Source: Limnohabitans kasalickyi
GTDB lineage: Bacteria; Pseudomonadota; Gammaproteobacteria; Burkholderiales; Burkholderiaceae_C
Direction of reading: 5' to 3'
DNA length: 64,000 bases
Assembly (NCBI GenBank): GCA_965234325.1
Contig: OZ248407.1
Span: forward strand, 1,178,001-1,242,000
Positions 1 through 8,556 of this stretch are shown in pieces. The notes under the pieces are model-generated. The model worked only from the letters and a program-made list of their open reading frames with translations. It ran no database searches and had not been told where the DNA came from. The first letter of the stretch is position 1; every line of letters begins with the position of its first letter. The translations under genes were made by a program, and so were the position numbers.

Positions 1-24
1 TTGAAGGCGTCAAGTCGCACGATC

Positions 25-1065
25 TCAAGGCTTTTTAAGACCCAGACCGTCCAACAAAGCCACCATGTCCGCGGGCAACGGGGCCTCGAACGAGAGCGCT
101 TTGCCTGAAATGGGGTGCTCAAAACTGAGGCGAAACGCATGCAGCGCTTGGCGATCAATCCCCAAAGTCATGGGGCCGGCGTACAAAGAATCGCCCACCA
201 ACGGATGGCCAATGTGCCCCATATGCACGCGAATTTGATGCGTGCGGCCAGTGTGCAAGGTGCATTGCACCAAACAGGCTTCTTCTTGGCTGGCCAAGCA
301 GTCAAATGTGGTGTGGGCTTCTTTGCCGGGTAAACGGTCCAGATCAACCACCGCCATGCGCAGGCGGTTGCGGTAGTCGCGACCAATGCCAGCCACCACA
401 TCGCGGTTGGGGTTGCCGTTCCACTTACGGTAGGCCACGGCCAAATATTCGCGGTGCACATCGCGGGCGGCAATGAGCTCAACCAAGGCATCCATACAGC
501 GACGTGTGCGTGCCACGACCATCAAACCGCTGGTGTCTTTGTCCAAACGGTGCACGATGCCGGCGCGGGGCAGCATCACCGCTTGCGGGTCCATGGCCAG
601 CAAGCCGTTGAGCAAGGTGCCGCTCCAGTTGCCAGGCGCGGGGTGCACGACCAAGCCTGCGGGTTTGTTCAAGATGCGTAAATCGTCGTCTTCGTAGACC
701 ACGTCCAGCGGAATATCTTCCGGCTTGAACGCCTGGCTTTGTGGCGTTGGACGCAAAGCCACGTGGTAACGCTCACCCATGCGAACTTTGCTCGAAGCCT
801 TGGTCACCTCGCGCTGCGTGGGCAAGATGCACGACACACAGCCCTCCGCCAACAACTGCTGCGAGTAGCTGCGCGAGAACTCGGGCAGCAACAAAGCCAG
901 GGCACGGTCGAGGCGCTCACCGTGCATCGTGGTGGGAATGTCGAGCTCGCGCCACTCGATCTCGGGACCGTCCACCAAATCAACGTGCTCGTCTGGCAAA
1001 ACATCCTCAAGGCTTGAGGGTGTGGCGGTCGGCGGTGCCGATAGAATGGTTTGTCTTTGCTTCAA
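25..1065 (-). CDS. rluD: 23S rRNA pseudouridine synthase RluD
   Basis: The product should convert uridines of 23S rRNA helix 69 to pseudouridine. An S4 RNA-binding domain at the N-terminus (RLDRALALLLPEFSRS) is followed by the catalytic domain with HRLDKDTSGL, whose first Asp is the family nucleophile, and the late motif GRTHQIRVHMG. The frame stays open back to 1296, but that part lies inside bamD and looks nothing like RluD. I chose the TTG at 1065 (about 346 aa); an ATG at 927 would cut into the S4 domain, so the true start is uncertain between about 980 and 1065. It diverges from bamD, as is common in betaproteobacteria. The 24 bases beyond its stop could begin a downstream gene but are too short to judge. 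Confidence 0.9.
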   Translation of the reverse strand: MKQRQTILSAPPTATPSSLEDVLPDEHVDLVDGPEIEWRELDIPTTMHGERLDRALALLLPEFSRSYSQQLLAEGCVSCILPTQREVTKASSKVRMGERYHVALRPTPQSQAFKPEDIPLDVVYEDDDLRILNKPAGLVVHPAPGNWSGTLLNGLLAMDPQAVMLPRAGIVHRLDKDTSGLMVVARTRRCMDALVELIAARDVHREYLAVAYRKWNGNPNRDVVAGIGRDYRNRLRMAVVDLDRLPGKEAHTTFDCLASQEEACLVQCTLHTGRTHQIRVHMGHIGHPLVGDSLYAGPMTLGIDRQALHAFRLSFEHPISGKALSFEAPLPADMVALLDGLGLKKP

Positions 1066-1079
1066 GAAAGTGGCCTGTG

Positions 1080-1883
1080 GTGTTACGCCTTCAATTATCG
1101 GCTGTGTGGATGGCTCTCGGAATGTCTGCGGCCATTCTTTTATCGGGTTGTGCCCAAAACTATGACGCCACCTCCGGATGGAGTGTGGACAAGTTGTACC
1201 AAGAAGCCAAAGACGAGCTCGCTGCCGGCGGCTACGACAAGGCCATTGGTTACTACGAAAAGCTCGAAGGCCGTGCGGCGGGTACGCCCCTCGCACAGCA
1301 AGCCCAGCTTGACAAAGCCTGGGCCCAATACAAAACCAACGAGCCCATTCAGGCCGTGGCCACGCTCGACCGTTTCATCAAGTTGCACCCTGCCAGCCCT
1401 GCGCTGGACTATGCGCTCTACCTCAAAGGCGTGGTGAACTTCAACGACAACTTGGGCCTGTTCTCCACCCTCGCCCAACAAGATTTGGCCGAGCGCGACC
1501 CGAAACAAGCCAAAGAATCGTTTGAAGCGTTTCGCGAGTTAACGCTGCGATTCCCCCAATCCAAATATGCCGAAGATGCGCGCTTGCGCATGGCCTATAT
1601 CAAGAACTCGCTGGCACGTTCCGACGTGTATGTGGCCCGCTTTTACTACCAACGCGGTGGCTATGTCGCCGCTGTGAACCGCGCGCAAGCCGCTATTCAA
1701 GAGTTCCGCGACGTGCCGGCCGTGGAAGAGGCTTTGTTCATCTTGGTTCAGTCGTACGACAAACTGGGCTTGGTGCAATTGCGCGACGACACACGCCGTG
1801 TGCTCGAAGCCACCTACCCCAACAGCGTGTTTTTGTACCCAGAACGCGCGGTGGCCCCGAAGTCTTGGTGGAAATTTTGGTGA
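1080..1883 (+). CDS. bamD: Outer membrane protein assembly factor BamD (lipoprotein)
   Basis: BamD is the essential lipoprotein of the BAM complex that folds beta-barrel proteins into the outer membrane. From the GTG at 1080 the protein has a short signal peptide ending in the lipobox LSGC (Cys24), then TPR-like helical pairs (DKLYQEAKDELAAGGYDKA, FIKLHPASPALDYALYLKG, RFPQSKYAEDARLRM). The 267-residue length fits the family (about 245). An AAGAAAG element just upstream supports GTG 1077 or 1080; ATG 1110 is the alternative but would give a signal peptide with no basic residue. The same frame is open back to 741, but that stretch lies in the antisense of rluD. It diverges from rluD and converges on the dinG-like gene. 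Confidence 0.92.
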   Translation: MLRLQLSAVWMALGMSAAILLSGCAQNYDATSGWSVDKLYQEAKDELAAGGYDKAIGYYEKLEGRAAGTPLAQQAQLDKAWAQYKTNEPIQAVATLDRFIKLHPASPALDYALYLKGVVNFNDNLGLFSTLAQQDLAERDPKQAKESFEAFRELTLRFPQSKYAEDARLRMAYIKNSLARSDVYVARFYYQRGGYVAAVNRAQAAIQEFRDVPAVEEALFILVQSYDKLGLVQLRDDTRRVLEATYPNSVFLYPERAVAPKSWWKFW

Positions 1884-1896
1884 TTTGAATTGGCAC

Positions 1897-1938
1897 AAGC
1901 GCGACTAGCGCTTAAGTCGGTTTTCGCGCGGCTAGCGC
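1897..1938. terminator. Tandem hairpins between convergent genes
   Basis: Two similar inverted repeats lie between the convergent bamD and helicase genes: AAGCGC/GCGCTT around GACTA (1897-1913), and GCGC/GCGC around GGCTA (1926-1938), with a TTTT run between them. They probably act as a bidirectional terminator. The second stem is short. Confidence 0.45.
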
Positions 1939-4092
1939 TCAAACCTTTTTAAGTGCTTCCAGCGCTTGGGCCAAATCAGTGTCGCTGCCCAACTGGCGCA
2001 TAGGCGGCAACGCAGCAATCAAACGCCGGCCGTAGCTCGTCGTCACCAAACGGTTGTCGCACAGCACCAGCACACCTTGGTCGGTTTCGCGGCGAATCAA
2101 ACGGCCTGCGCCTTGCTTCAAAGCCACCACGGCCTCGGGCACAAAATAATCGTTGAACGGGCTGCGGCCCTGCGCTTCTAAGCGTTTTCCACGCGCCTCC
2201 ACCAACGGGTCATTAGGCGGTGGAAACGGCAGTTTGTCGATGATGACCAACTGCAAAGCATCGCCGGGCACATCAAAGCCCTCCCAAAACGTGGCCGAGG
2301 CCACCAACACGCATCCGCCCTCTTCGGCTTGCGCACCCTCGCGAAAACGGTCCATCAAATGGCGCTTGGGCCACTCGCCCTGCACCAGCACCTCGATGCC
2401 CGAGCCTTCGAGCTGCTGCTTCATCACGTCGCCAATGGCACGCAACGCACGCAGCGTGGTGGTCAGCACCAGCGTGCGACCACCCAAGCGCCTGGCCGCG
2501 TCGCTGGCCAGCTGAGCCACCTGACCACTGTGCGCTGGATCGTTGGGTTTGACCAAGTGGCGTGGCACATACAGCGCCGCTTGGGCGGGGTAATCAAACG
2601 GGCTGCTCACGCGCAACACTTGGGCAGACTCCAAGCCGCACGGCTCGGTGAACCAGCGCAAACGCGGGTCATCGCCCAACGTGGCGGACGTAAAAATCCA
2701 GCTGCGGGGGCGCGTGTCTTCGTCGGGCCGCGCGCGCGCTACGTACGCATCGGCGTTCAAATCTTGCACGTCATCAGGTTCGGCCAAAAATCCAACAGGA
2801 TCGGGCAAGCTCTCTGGCTCGTCTTGCCAAGGCGCTTCGTCGTCTTGGCCAATGTCTTGGGTCGCTACGCCTTGCTTCAAAAGCCGGTCACGCACCGTCG
2901 CTGCAATGTCCAGCGGCGCTTCCATCAGGCGAATTTGCGAGGCGCTCACGTCCACCCAACGCACGACGTCATGCGCACAGGGCTCTAAAAATGCCTGCAC
3001 ACGTTTGGCGATTTCGGCCACGCGCTCAAACAAGCGCATAAAGTCTGGCGCAATTTCACTCACCGTCTCTAAAGCGCGCAAAGCCTGCAAACAAGCCACG
3101 CCCACGTCGTGCAGCGACTGCTGCCAGGCACCGGGGTGAATGTCTTCGGGCGCTTCGCCCACCCAACGCAACTTCAAAGCGCCTTGGCGCTTGCCCACCA
3201 CCAAACGCAGCTCGCGCGCCGATCGCTCCAGCGCCGATGCCGTTCCCTGCCAATCGGCCAAACCACGCGCCAACTGCAAGCCCGTGGCCAACATATCGCG
3301 GGTGATGTCCAGCAATTGCGCCGTGCCAATTTGGTTGCCCAAAAAGTTCACGCCCGTCTCGTTGAGTTGGTGCGCTTCATCAAAAATCACCACACGCACG
3401 CTGGGCAACAACTCGGCCATGCCCGACTCGCGCACCGCCATGTCGGCAAAGAACAAATGGTGGTTGATCACCACCACGTCAGCCCCCAAAGCCTCACGAC
3501 GCGCCGCATTCACAAAACAGGTTTTGAACTTCGGGCACTGCGAACCCAAACAATTTTCTCGGTTCGAGGTGATCAGCGGGATCAGCGGCGAACGCTCGTC
3601 CAAGCCCGGCAACTCCGCCAAATCACCACTGCGGGTGGCCATGGACCAGGTTTCAACGCGCGACAACAAATGTGCCGTATGACGGTCGGTGGCGCTGTGG
3701 TCTTGACGCGCCAACTCCATGCGATGGGTGCACAAATAGCTGGAGCGCCCTTTGAGCAAGGCCAAACGCACGGGTAAGTTCAAGGCTTTGACCAAACGCG
3801 GCAAATCGCGGGCGTACAACTGGTCTTGCAAGGCCTTGGTGGCGGTGGACAACAACACGCGTTCACCACTCAACAAAGCCGGCACCAAGTACGCAAAGGT
3901 CTTGCCCACGCCCGTACCCGCCTCCACCACCAAACTGCCGCCCAAGGCCACCACATCGGCCACAGCCAACGCCATGTCAGTCTGGCCTTGTCGCGGCTGA
4001 AAATGGTCGGTGCTGCGCGCCAACACGCCCAATGGCGCAAAGGCTTCTTGCACCATGTCGCGCAGTGGGTGGCTCATGGCCGAGTCGGTCAT
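1939..4092 (-). CDS. DinG/YoaA-type ATP-dependent DNA helicase
   Basis: This is an XPD-like superfamily 2 helicase, predicted to unwind DNA 5' to 3' during repair. It shows Walker A GTGVGKT near residue 60, the DEAH box in VVIFDEAHQ, and the iron-sulfur cluster cysteines (SSYLC, then ENCLGSQCPKFKTC). The C-terminal helicase motifs include VASATFWEGFDVPG and QGAGRLIRR. The length of 717 aa fits DinG/YoaA, and no N-terminal exonuclease domain is present. The start overlaps the preceding gene by 4 bases (ATGA), which implies translational coupling in a zapE - coiled-coil protein - helicase operon. I cannot separate DinG from YoaA by eye, so I give no symbol. Confidence 0.9.
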   Translation of the reverse strand: MTDSAMSHPLRDMVQEAFAPLGVLARSTDHFQPRQGQTDMALAVADVVALGGSLVVEAGTGVGKTFAYLVPALLSGERVLLSTATKALQDQLYARDLPRLVKALNLPVRLALLKGRSSYLCTHRMELARQDHSATDRHTAHLLSRVETWSMATRSGDLAELPGLDERSPLIPLITSNRENCLGSQCPKFKTCFVNAARREALGADVVVINHHLFFADMAVRESGMAELLPSVRVVIFDEAHQLNETGVNFLGNQIGTAQLLDITRDMLATGLQLARGLADWQGTASALERSARELRLVVGKRQGALKLRWVGEAPEDIHPGAWQQSLHDVGVACLQALRALETVSEIAPDFMRLFERVAEIAKRVQAFLEPCAHDVVRWVDVSASQIRLMEAPLDIAATVRDRLLKQGVATQDIGQDDEAPWQDEPESLPDPVGFLAEPDDVQDLNADAYVARARPDEDTRPRSWIFTSATLGDDPRLRWFTEPCGLESAQVLRVSSPFDYPAQAALYVPRHLVKPNDPAHSGQVAQLASDAARRLGGRTLVLTTTLRALRAIGDVMKQQLEGSGIEVLVQGEWPKRHLMDRFREGAQAEEGGCVLVASATFWEGFDVPGDALQLVIIDKLPFPPPNDPLVEARGKRLEAQGRSPFNDYFVPEAVVALKQGAGRLIRRETDQGVLVLCDNRLVTTSYGRRLIAALPPMRQLGSDTDLAQALEALKKV

Positions 4093-4652
4093 TGACTGGC
4101 CCCAAGAACAGGCGGCAAAGCGGCGGAAGGCGGCTTGGCCCGCTCACGGCGTTTTTGTTCTAGGTCCACGCGACGTTGGGCCGCATCACGCTGCTTTTGG
4201 TCATAGGCTTCGCGCTGCTGGCCTTGCGCGGCATGGTCGGCCTGTTTTTGTGCAGCACGATCAGCTGCGGCTTTGGCGTTGTCAGCGGCGTCCGTTTGTC
4301 GCGTTTGCTCTCGCTCACGCGCCAAGGCGTTGGTTTCGGCCAAACGCCGCTCCGCCTCTTCGGCTTTGAGGCGGCGCTCCACGGTGTTGAAGGCAATCTC
4401 TTCTTTTCTCAAAACGGCATGTGCCTGCAAGCGACGCTCACGCGCCTCCAAGCGGCAACTGGTGACATCAAACTTTTGATAGCAAAACGTCATGGCTTGG
4501 TTGTAGTCCGTCTCCAACTGCTGACGACGCGCAGCCAGCTGCTGGCTCGTCGCGGCGCGTTCGTCCGCAGAAGGAACTGGCGCTGAGACATCCTGCGCCA
4601 AGGCCCCCGCAAAGCACAGCAGCGTCCAAAGCGAGATGACCCGTTTTTTCAT
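4089..4652 (-). CDS. Periplasmic coiled-coil protein of unknown function
   Basis: This 187-residue protein has an apparent Sec signal peptide (MKKRVISLWTLLCFAGALAQ) and then an almost wholly helical, charged sequence. It is rich in Ala, Glu, Gln and Arg, with long coiled-coil stretches such as RLKAEEAERRLAETNALA, and ends in a proline-containing tail. Two cysteines lie near residues 57 and 66 (MTFCYQKFDVTSCRL) and could form a disulfide. It overlaps zapE and the helicase gene by 4 bases on each side, so the three are probably co-translated. I do not recognise a named family. A periplasmic structural or scaffolding role is only a guess from its composition. Confidence 0.8.
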   Translation of the reverse strand: MKKRVISLWTLLCFAGALAQDVSAPVPSADERAATSQQLAARRQQLETDYNQAMTFCYQKFDVTSCRLEARERRLQAHAVLRKEEIAFNTVERRLKAEEAERRLAETNALAREREQTRQTDAADNAKAAADRAAQKQADHAAQGQQREAYDQKQRDAAQRRVDLEQKRRERAKPPSAALPPVLGASQ

Positions 4653-5746
4653 GTCAGCGACGTGTCCACCATGCGTCGCTCCAGCGCCAAAAACTCGGCC
4701 GACTGCATCTCGTTCAAACGCGACACCGTGCGTGGAAACTCATGCGCCATCGGGCCTTGGGTGTAAAGCTCTTCGGGGGCCACGGCCGCCGACATCATCA
4801 GCGTCACACGACGGTCGTACAACACGTCAATCAACCACGTAAAGCGGCGCGCTTCTGCCGCTTTGTTCACCGGCATGTGCGGCACATCGCTGAGCAAAAC
4901 CGTGTGAAACTGGCTTGCGATCTCTAAGTAATCGTTTTGCGAACGCGGGCCACCACACAGCTCTTTGAAGTCAAACCACACCAGCCCGCCCGCACGGCGT
5001 CGAGCTTTGATTTCGCGGGCCTCGATGTGCAACACCGGGTCTTCGTCGGGGCATTCGGCCAAACGCTTGAACGCATCGGACATGGCGGCATCGGCTTTTT
5101 CACCCAAGGGCCGCAAATACAGCTCAACCTGCTCCAAGGTGCGACGGCGGTAATCGGTCCCGTTGTCCACGTTGATCACGTCCAACGATTTGTTTAACAA
5201 GTCGATGGCCGGCATGATGCGGTCGCGGTGCATGCCGCCGGGGTACAAATCGTCGGGCTTGAAATTGGACGTCGTCACAAAGCCCACGCCGTTTTGAAAC
5301 AAAGCGTCGAGCAAGCGGTGCAAGATCATGGCGTCGGTGATGTCCGCCACATGGAACTCGTCAAAGCAAATCAGCTTGTAGCGCTTGGACATGCGCTTGC
5401 CCAGCACATCCAACGGGTTCACCGTGCCTTGCAACTCGCGCAACTCGCGATGCACCTCGCGCATGAACTCGTGAAAATGCAAACGCGTTTTGCGCTTGAT
5501 CGGCACCGCGTCGAAAAAGCAATCCATCAAAAAGCTCTTGCCCCGGCCTACGCCACCAAACATGTACACCCCACGCGGGATGGGTGGCCGGTTGACCAGT
5601 TTTTTCAGCGGGGTTGACCGCTTCTCTCTGTAAGCCGCCCATTCGTTGGCGCAGCGTTCTAGCGCATCAATGGCGCGCAGCTGGGCGGGGTCGCTTTGGA
5701 AGCCACGAATTTCGAGTTCTTTGAGGTAGTTTTGATGGACGGACAT
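4649..5746 (-). CDS. zapE: Cell division protein ZapE (AFG1-like ATPase)
   Basis: ZapE is an AAA-type ATPase that acts on FtsZ rings under stress and resembles mitochondrial AFG1/LACE1. The protein (365 aa) has Walker A FGGVGRGKSF near residue 65, Walker B KLICFDEFHV and the following FVTTSNFKPDDLYPGG segment typical of the family. It is the first gene of an overlapping minus-strand trio. The 167 bases upstream separate it from the divergent small regulator gene. In related genomes as I recall them, zapE directly follows lpd; here lpd lies about 32 kb away, with the secretion cassette in between. Confidence 0.92.
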   Translation of the reverse strand: MSVHQNYLKELEIRGFQSDPAQLRAIDALERCANEWAAYREKRSTPLKKLVNRPPIPRGVYMFGGVGRGKSFLMDCFFDAVPIKRKTRLHFHEFMREVHRELRELQGTVNPLDVLGKRMSKRYKLICFDEFHVADITDAMILHRLLDALFQNGVGFVTTSNFKPDDLYPGGMHRDRIMPAIDLLNKSLDVINVDNGTDYRRRTLEQVELYLRPLGEKADAAMSDAFKRLAECPDEDPVLHIEAREIKARRRAGGLVWFDFKELCGGPRSQNDYLEIASQFHTVLLSDVPHMPVNKAAEARRFTWLIDVLYDRRVTLMMSAAVAPEELYTQGPMAHEFPRTVSRLNEMQSAEFLALERRMVDTSLT

Positions 5747-5872
5747 AGCGGGGGATATTGTGCACGGTCAGTGACGAAAAACTCTGTCACGCATCAGCGC
5801 ACTCATTAGCGGTGCCCCAAGTGTTAACGGTGCAGAATTCAAAAAAAAGCCAGCCCCTTTGGAATTCAAGTG

Positions 5873-5917
5873 ATGACCCCACGTCAGTTCATGCAAAAAC
5901 TTGAGAACACGCAATGA
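5873..5917 (+). CDS. Possible 14-residue leader peptide
   Basis: A short open frame (ATG 5873, TGA 5915-5917; MTPRQFMQKLENTQ) ends with a 4-base ATGA overlap onto the start of the helix-turn-helix gene. A GGA lies about 9 bases before its ATG. The overlap suggests translational coupling, but so short a frame could be chance. Confidence 0.25.
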   Translation: MTPRQFMQKLENTQ

Positions 5918-6141
5918 GCACCATCAGCATTCGCGACGACGACTTCACCCACGAACAAGCGTTTGGTCATTTGGACCGAGAGCCCTTGTCGGCTGCAGAG
6001 GCCGCAGAGTACCTAGAGGTGTCACTGCCAACTTTGCGCCGTCATGTGCAGGCTGCGGAACTAAAACCTAGCCACAGCGTGGGTCGCAACCAAATGTTCT
6101 TAGCCTCAGAACTTCATGCGTACAAACGCACGCTCAAATAA
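5914..6141 (+). CDS. Small excisionase/MerR-type helix-turn-helix protein
   Basis: This 75-residue protein consists of an acidic N-terminal arm and a winged helix-turn-helix of the HTH_17/excisionase kind (LSAAEAAEYLEVSLPTLRRHV, then the wing VGRNQMFLASELHAY). Such proteins bind DNA as Xis-like architectural factors, as regulators or as antitoxins. No integrase, toxin or phage gene lies beside it, so the role is open. It sits alone on the plus strand between zapE and the end of the glycosylation/secretion operon, which is convergent with it. A 14-codon open frame overlaps its start by 4 bases. Confidence 0.7.
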   Translation: MSTISIRDDDFTHEQAFGHLDREPLSAAEAAEYLEVSLPTLRRHVQAAELKPSHSVGRNQMFLASELHAYKRTLK

Positions 6142-6168
6142 CGAACCAGCCCAGTCAAGGGGAATGGG

Positions 6169-8556
6169 CTAACTTACCATGCCCTCAAACGCCGCCTCCA
6201 TCGCCCGCGTGTGCGCCACCACATCCCAGCCACGCCGTGCTTTAAGCCGTTCGCGCAAGCCACGTTTCAGCGCCAATAAAGCGGCCCGGTCTTGCGCCAT
6301 TTGCACCGCCACACGCACATAGCCTTCGTCGTCATCTGCCACCCACTCGGGCAGGCCAGCGGCAGTCATGAAGCTTCCGCCCATGCGCGAGACAAAGTTG
6401 TGCCCGGCCTGCGTCACCACCGGCACACCCATCCACATCGCTTGCAAACTGGTGGTGCCGCCGTTGTAGGGCACGGGGTCCAGCGCAATGTCTACATCGG
6501 TGTACTCGGCCATCATGTCGGTCAAGCCCGTAGGGCCGCGAAACTCCACGCGGGCCAAATCGACGCCCAGCTTTTGCAGCCGCTCGCCAAACAGCCGCAC
6601 CGCACCGCCGTCTGAAAAACTTGGGGCCTTGAGCAACAAACGTGAATCAGGCACCGCCTTCAAAATTTGCGCCCACAACCGCAAGGTGCGCGGTGTCAAT
6701 TTGGGTACGTTGTTGAACGAGCCAAAGGTCAAAGACCGTTTCGCAACGTCGTCTGCAAACGCCGGGTATGGGTAGTCCACCTCCGGTGCAAAGCAGAACA
6801 CTGTGCCCGGCAAACGCGCAATGCGTTCTGAACAAAGCGAGTCGCTGCCCACGGGCGTGACCACCTCGTCGCCCAGCACCCAGTCCATGTTGGGCACACC
6901 GGTGGAGCCGGGGTAGCCCAAATACGTGGCCTGCACAGGGGCCGCCCGCTTGCCAAACAAGCTCATGCGCTGTTGGCCGGTGTGGCCTGCCAGATCGAGC
7001 AGCAAGTCAATGCCATCCGCGTCGATGCGTTTGGCCAGTTGGGTGTCGTTATGGGTGGTGGCTTCCACCCAGTGTTCGATGCGCTGCTGCGCCAATCGGG
7101 TTTGCTCGTCGTAGCTCACACCCGTGAAATACAAAAACACCTCAAAGCGGCTGCGGTCGATCTCGCGCAGCACCGGCTGCATGAAGATGTTCACCGGGTG
7201 CTGGTGGTGAAAATCCGCGCTCACCAGCCCCAACTTGATACGCCGTCCGGCAAGCGGTGCGCGCACAAAACTCTCACGCGTTCGTGCCCCCTGCCCCAGC
7301 GGTGCAAACAGCTCGCGGTGCAAGTCGGCCACTTCATGCGCCGTCAACTGATCGCTGTAAAGCGAAGACATGGCCGAGCTGGAGGCAAACTTGCCCTGCT
7401 CGCCCGACTCATCCGCCAGCTCACGGTACAAGCGCAGCGCCGTGTCGGCATCGCCTTGGCGGCCAGCAATGGAGGCACGCATGCTCTTCGCACCGGGCAT
7501 CGGCCCCAGCTTCTCCGCTTCTTGCAACACCTGCTCGGCCTCGTCCATCTGCCAGCTCTCCGCCAGCAAATGCGCCAGGTTCCAGCGGGCGGTGGGGCTT
7601 TGCGGGTACAGGTCTACACACTTGCGCAGCACGGCCAAGCCCTCTTGCCACAGGTTGTGCCTGAAGGCCAAGGCGCCCAATCGGGCCAGCGTGGGCTCGT
7701 GGGTGGCCGCCGACGCCTCCGTTAAAACCTGCAAAGCGGCAGGCTGCTGGCCCAAACGCAGCAAAGCCTCGCCCAAGTCCATTTGAACTTCAGCCATGAT
7801 GTTGATGACGGAAAGCGTTGTGTTGCTGCCGCCTTGTGTGTTGCCGCGCGCCGTGGCGTTTGGCGCTTGAGCTTGCAGCTTTTGCAACGCCAAGCGCAGC
7901 ACCTGCACAGCAGCCGCGTTGTCGCCCAGCTCCAGCAGGTACTGGCCCATGCGGTGCGCCACCTCGGCGGGCAAATGAGGCGAACCATTTGCCACTGCCT
8001 TGCTCGCAGATTGGCTAGCCCCATTGGCTTGCGCTCCGCCTGCCAAAGTCATCGCTTGTTCAAACGCTTGTGCCGCCAATGGCTTTTGGTCCAGCTGGTG
8101 CAGCACCCGCGCCATGGCCAGCGGCGCTTCGTAGCGCACGGGTGCGGCGTCCATCGCACGTTGATACGCCGCCGCGGCTTGTTGCAACTCACCCATCTGG
8201 CGGCACAGATGCCCCGCTTCGAGCCAACCACTGAATTGCTGCGGGTGGGCGCGCAGCAGACTCGCAAACGCTTCGCGTGCGGGCATCCATTGTCCTAGGC
8301 GCACCAAAGCACGGGCGCGGCCTAGCAACGCCAATTCAAAAGCAGGCTCTGCCGCCAAAGCAGCCTCGTACTCGGCCAAAGCGCCCGACCAATCTTGCGC
8401 ACGCCACGCGGCATTACCCGCGTTAAAACGCGTGATCACTTGCGTGTTGTCACCCCTGGCATCGGCCACATCTTTCGCGTTCTTCGGACCATTCACACGC
8501 GATGGTGTTTTCTTAGTTGCCGCTTTTTTAACCGGCTTGCTCTCTGTCTTCTTCAT
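6169..8556 (-). CDS. TPR-containing O-GlcNAc transferase-like glycosyltransferase (GT41)
   Basis: This 795-residue protein looks like a soluble cytoplasmic protein glycosyltransferase of the OGT/SPINDLY type. A Lys/Ala-rich N-terminus is followed by tetratricopeptide repeats (about residues 40-410, for example FNAGNAAWRAQDWSGALAEY) and a GT41 catalytic region from about 430. There I see GLVSADFHHQHPV, DLLLDLAGHTGQQRM, AAPVQATYLGYPGSTG, LTFGSFNNVPKLTP and LDPVPYNGGTTSLQAMWMGV, which match family landmarks for UDP-sugar binding. It is the last gene of the secretion operon, and its start overlaps the methyltransferase stop by 4 bases. By position its target is probably the giant protein, modified on Ser/Thr before export; this is inference. 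No signal peptide or membrane segment is visible. Confidence 0.88.
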   Translation of the reverse strand: MKKTESKPVKKAATKKTPSRVNGPKNAKDVADARGDNTQVITRFNAGNAAWRAQDWSGALAEYEAALAAEPAFELALLGRARALVRLGQWMPAREAFASLLRAHPQQFSGWLEAGHLCRQMGELQQAAAAYQRAMDAAPVRYEAPLAMARVLHQLDQKPLAAQAFEQAMTLAGGAQANGASQSASKAVANGSPHLPAEVAHRMGQYLLELGDNAAAVQVLRLALQKLQAQAPNATARGNTQGGSNTTLSVINIMAEVQMDLGEALLRLGQQPAALQVLTEASAATHEPTLARLGALAFRHNLWQEGLAVLRKCVDLYPQSPTARWNLAHLLAESWQMDEAEQVLQEAEKLGPMPGAKSMRASIAGRQGDADTALRLYRELADESGEQGKFASSSAMSSLYSDQLTAHEVADLHRELFAPLGQGARTRESFVRAPLAGRRIKLGLVSADFHHQHPVNIFMQPVLREIDRSRFEVFLYFTGVSYDEQTRLAQQRIEHWVEATTHNDTQLAKRIDADGIDLLLDLAGHTGQQRMSLFGKRAAPVQATYLGYPGSTGVPNMDWVLGDEVVTPVGSDSLCSERIARLPGTVFCFAPEVDYPYPAFADDVAKRSLTFGSFNNVPKLTPRTLRLWAQILKAVPDSRLLLKAPSFSDGGAVRLFGERLQKLGVDLARVEFRGPTGLTDMMAEYTDVDIALDPVPYNGGTTSLQAMWMGVPVVTQAGHNFVSRMGGSFMTAAGLPEWVADDDEGYVRVAVQMAQDRAALLALKRGLRERLKARRGWDVVAHTRAMEAAFEGMVS

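Noticed and set aside
1..24. Possible start of a gene downstream of rluD (GTG at 20 on the minus strand)
   Set aside because: Only a few codons are visible, too little to support a feature.
741..1079. Upstream extension of the bamD frame
   Set aside because: It is antisense to rluD and would place the lipoprotein signal deep inside the protein.
1066..1296. Upstream extension of the rluD frame
   Set aside because: It lies antisense to the bamD signal peptide and mature N-terminus and has no S4 or other recognisable sequence.
5831..5866. Two GAATTC sites flanking a short A-rich stretch before the small regulator gene
   Set aside because: The arms are simple 6-base palindromes without wider symmetry; chance is sufficient.
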